The translations under genes and the position numbers were made by a program. From positions 1 to 6,850 of the forward strand of contig VBBA01000100.1 in assembly GCA_005888675.1 (NCBI GenBank): DNA of 6,850 nt, in the 5' to 3' direction. Below are positions 4,874 to 6,850 of the stretch, one piece after another. This stretch comes from Candidatus Bathyarchaeota archaeon. Its GTDB lineage: Archaea > Thermoproteota > Bathyarchaeia > 40CM-2-53-6. Below the pieces are notes generated by a model. That model saw only the letters and a list, made by a program, of their open reading frames with translations. It made no database searches and was not told where the DNA came from. The number at the start of each line of letters is the position of its first letter. Position 1 is the first letter of the stretch.

Positions 4874-6175
4874 CTTCGTAACCCCCTGAACCACTTCAGA
4901 AGGATCAAGGGTTCGAAAATCCCGATTCAACATTAAGACGTTGCCGTTAACAATTGTTGTGTCGACGTTGAACCCGTTCGCAGAGTAAACGAGGTCAGAT
5001 ACTAGGGTCCCGGCATTATGAACTGGGACCATGTTTGGGTCTCGTAAATCAAGCAGCACAATATCGGCCATCTTGCCTGGTTCCAAGCTACCAATCATCT
5101 TCTCCATCCTCACACACTTCGCCCCATCTATGGTCGCCATATCCAGTACCTTCTGAGCAGGCACGATCGTAGGATCCCACCTGTACGCTTTGTGAATCAG
5201 TGCGCACATTTTCATGGTCTCGAACATGTCTAGGCTATTGTTACTGGCAGGCCCATCCGTCCCCAAGCCTACTGGGACGAAGGCGTTCCACATCTCCGGG
5301 ACAGGGGCTACCCCACCGCTTGCCAGCTTCATGTTCGAAACTGGACAATGAGCGACCCGAGCACCTCTCTCTCCTAACAGTTTGACTTCGCTCTTCGTCA
5401 ACCAGACCGCATGAGCCGCAAGAACTCGTTCGGAAAGGAACCCGATCTTGTCCAAGTAGTCAACAACTCGCGCTTTCCTATTATCCTCCGACTTTGCTTG
5501 CTCTCCGCGGGTTTCCGCGACGTGTATTCCTACTATGGTGTCTTCTTTCTCGGCGATCTCCTTGGACCACAATAGAGTGTCTTGATCGCAGGTGTAGGGG
5601 GCGTGGGGTCCGAGGATGAATCTGATTCTTGGCTCGCCCAGTCTCTTAACGTACTGCAATAGTGCCAAGGTCTTCTTCCGATCCTTCTCCTTGTCCGCTT
5701 TGTTAGGAGGATCTATTATCCCGTGCGAGAGCAAGCCTCTCAGTCCAGCCTCTTTGACCGTGTCCGCAACTCTCTCCATGAAGAAGTACATGTCAACAAA
5801 GCATGTAGTACCCGTCCGAATCATCTCTAGGCACCCAAGCAATGCTCCCGAGTATACCATGTCAGGTGTCAACCGTTTCTCCAGTGGCCAGATCTTCTGC
5901 TCAAGCCATTCTTTCAATTCCAAATCGTCCGCATACCCCCGTAGCAATGTCATAGCCAAATGAGTATGCGTGTTGACTAGGCCAGGGATCATCACTTTTC
6001 CGTGACAATCCATCGTCTCATCCTTTCTCGAGGAAATTAGGTTTTGACCGATCTCGATGATCTTTCCGTCATCAATCTTTATGGATGCTTTGTGAAGAAC
6101 CCGCCTCTCAGGGTCTTGCGTGACTATCCAATCGCAATCTTTCAAGACCAGAGGCAGATTCAGCACGGGCTCCAA
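4847..6175 (-). CDS. mtaD: Amidohydrolase: MTA/SAH/5'-deoxyadenosine deaminase family
   Basis: Predicted cytosolic metal-dependent deaminase turning adenosine-type by-products of SAM (5'-methylthioadenosine, S-adenosylhomocysteine or 5'-deoxyadenosine) into inosine forms for salvage. The 442 residues carry the full metal and catalytic set in order: NTHTH (H70, H72), HAPYTC (H191), HVAE (H218, E221), HAVWL (H255) and GTDGPASNNSLDMF (D307). The 27-residue H191-H218 spacing and the SNNSLDMF tail after the Asp point to the MtaD/DadD branch rather than cytosine or guanine deaminases. The exact substrate cannot be told from sequence. The start is uncertain: TTG 6175 lies 3 nt after the upstream stop and has no clear ribosome site, while TTG 6145 (MKDCDWIVTQ) would fit the usual compact N-terminus. 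It is probably co-transcribed with the upstream isomerase gene, and its 3' end overlaps dph6 by 27 bp. Confidence 0.92.
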   Translation of the reverse strand: MEPVLNLPLVLKDCDWIVTQDPERRVLHKASIKIDDGKIIEIGQNLISSRKDETMDCHGKVMIPGLVNTHTHLAMTLLRGYADDLELKEWLEQKIWPLEKRLTPDMVYSGALLGCLEMIRTGTTCFVDMYFFMERVADTVKEAGLRGLLSHGIIDPPNKADKEKDRKKTLALLQYVKRLGEPRIRFILGPHAPYTCDQDTLLWSKEIAEKEDTIVGIHVAETRGEQAKSEDNRKARVVDYLDKIGFLSERVLAAHAVWLTKSEVKLLGERGARVAHCPVSNMKLASGGVAPVPEMWNAFVPVGLGTDGPASNNSLDMFETMKMCALIHKAYRWDPTIVPAQKVLDMATIDGAKCVRMEKMIGSLEPGKMADIVLLDLRDPNMVPVHNAGTLVSDLVYSANGFNVDTTIVNGNVLMLNRDFRTLDPSEVVQGVTKSIKDLVDQ

Positions 6176-6178
6176 GGA

Positions 6179-6850
6179 CTATTCGATGGTTGCATGATGT
6201 CGCATGAGTTCCTTCTCAGACCTTCCAAGTCGATACATCAATTCCACAATCAAACTATCGAGGAATACGGTGCACGCGATTTCGAATATGGTGCCGAGCG
6301 GTGCCAATGGTTCATGCACTCCGGTCATCTGCCGAGTGAAGTAATCGGTCTCCTCCGCCACCTTGGTCCGTCCTTTTACCTGTACGACGTGATCCGCTAA
6401 TCTTCCTAGGTCACTCTTGGGAAAGGAGGTGATCGCGACTACGGTAGCGCCAACCTCTTTTCCTATGGTTGCAGCGGTCACTGCCAGCTTGGTCGTTCCC
6501 GACCCTGAGATGGCTATGACGAGGTCCCCTTTTCCTACCGCTGGAGTTATTGTCTCGCCTAAAACATAGACTTCAAAGCCAAGGTGCATTAGTCGCATTG
6601 CAAAGGCTCGCCCGATTAGTCCGCTGCGGCCGACTCCCATGACCAATATTCTCCGCCTTTCGGCTTCCACGAGAAGATCGAGAAAGCGATTGACTTCGGA
6701 TTGTCGCACGTGTCTAAGGGAGTCCTCAATGGTCCGGATTATCTCCTCGAAAGCTTCTTGGTATGCACGAAGCGAGTTTCCTTCTCTTCGAGCCAGTTTA
6801 GCCTCTAATCCTCCTCTTTCAGCCTGACTTGCGCCTGTTTCCCTTTCTCC
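6179..6850 (-). CDS. hxlB: 6-phospho-3-hexuloisomerase (SIS domain), N-terminus beyond window
   Basis: Interconverts hexulose-6-phosphate and fructose-6-phosphate. In archaea it usually works with hexulose-phosphate synthase in the reverse ribulose-monophosphate pathway that supplies ribulose-5-phosphate. The SIS core shows GVGRSGLIGRAFAMRLMHLG, then VLGETITPAVGKGDL, AISGSGTT, and the family-specific end HHATIE (HHAxLE in relatives). The first usual start is GTG 6709 (176 residues). The frame stays open upstream to the window edge and encodes YQEAFEEIIRTIEDSLRHV, which matches the normal N-terminal helix of the family, so 6709 is too late. Further upstream the frame is hydrophilic and linker-like, so a fusion to hexulose-phosphate synthase, known in some archaea, is possible. 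About 223 residues are visible. The gene ends 3 nt before the deaminase start, implying one transcript. Confidence 0.88.
   Translation of the reverse strand, partial: GERETGASQAERGGLEAKLARREGNSLRAYQEAFEEIIRTIEDSLRHVRQSEVNRFLDLLVEAERRRILVMGVGRSGLIGRAFAMRLMHLGFEVYVLGETITPAVGKGDLVIAISGSGTTKLAVTAATIGKEVGATVVAITSFPKSDLGRLADHVVQVKGRTKVAEETDYFTRQMTGVHEPLAPLGTIFEIACTVFLDSLIVELMYRLGRSEKELMRHHATIE

Noticed and set aside
4910..4926. GGGTTCGAAAATCCC resembling a tRNA T-arm
   Set aside because: The loop is 9 nt rather than 7, no acceptor or anticodon arms surround it, and it lies inside the deaminase gene.
5616..6400. Plus-strand ORFs antisense to the deaminase and the hexuloisomerase
   Set aside because: They are mirror frames of genes with complete catalytic motifs, and their own translations show no domain.
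1..6850. CRISPR arrays, insertion sequences, integrase or attachment sites, defence genes
   Set aside because: No regularly spaced repeats, transposase motifs or long terminal inverted repeats were seen. All large ORFs are housekeeping genes.

Overview
The window reads as ordinary housekeeping DNA from an archaeon. The main evidence is an archaeal/eukaryotic-type FEN-1, an archaeal-type ATP-dependent DNA ligase, a Dph6-like diphthamide enzyme and a small SWIB-fold protein. A Shine-Dalgarno match (GGAGGTGA) fits an archaeal 16S tail, and many starts are TTG or GTG. Moderate base composition and the gene set suggest a TACK-type lineage (Bathyarchaeia- or Nitrososphaeria-like). That placement is inference; there is no rRNA here to test it.

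Layout. Positions 1-103 hold the tail of a CxxC-x17-CxxC zinc-ribbon protein. Positions 104-301 are non-coding and rich in potential RNA hairpins. They lead into a 55-residue mini-SWIB gene (302-469). A further non-coding stretch precedes a small coiled-coil protein (675-1034). Positions 1035-1530 hold no recognisable plus-strand gene, only a possible small minus-strand ORF (1144-1371). A plus-strand replication/translation cluster follows: FEN-1 (1531-2559), DNA ligase (about 2556-4175) and a Dph6-like PP-loop ATPase (4190-4873). It meets, tail to tail with a 27-bp overlap, a minus-strand pair: a 6-phospho-3-hexuloisomerase-like SIS protein (from beyond the right edge to 6179) followed 3 nt later by an MTA/SAH/5'-deoxyadenosine deaminase-like amidohydrolase (6175-4847).

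How the genes fit together. FEN-1 and ligase perform the last two steps of Okazaki-fragment maturation and of long-patch base excision repair, flap removal and nick sealing. Here they appear translationally linked. Dph6 amidates diphthine on elongation factor 2. In many archaea the hexuloisomerase works with hexulose-phosphate synthase to make ribulose-5-phosphate for nucleotides. The deaminase recycles adenosine-type by-products of SAM, so the minus-strand pair has a plausible nucleotide/SAM-salvage theme.

The most notable points are about start sites and small genes. The ligase's conserved N-terminus continues upstream of any ATG/GTG/TTG, to an ATA that overlaps the FEN-1 stop as ATAA. The hexuloisomerase frame likewise has its conserved N-terminal helix upstream of the first usual start codon and stays open to the window edge. 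FEN-1 carries Asp where the family has a metal-binding Glu. The SWIB protein is about half the usual domain. I found no mobile element, CRISPR array, tRNA or rRNA, and no clear novel defence-type system.
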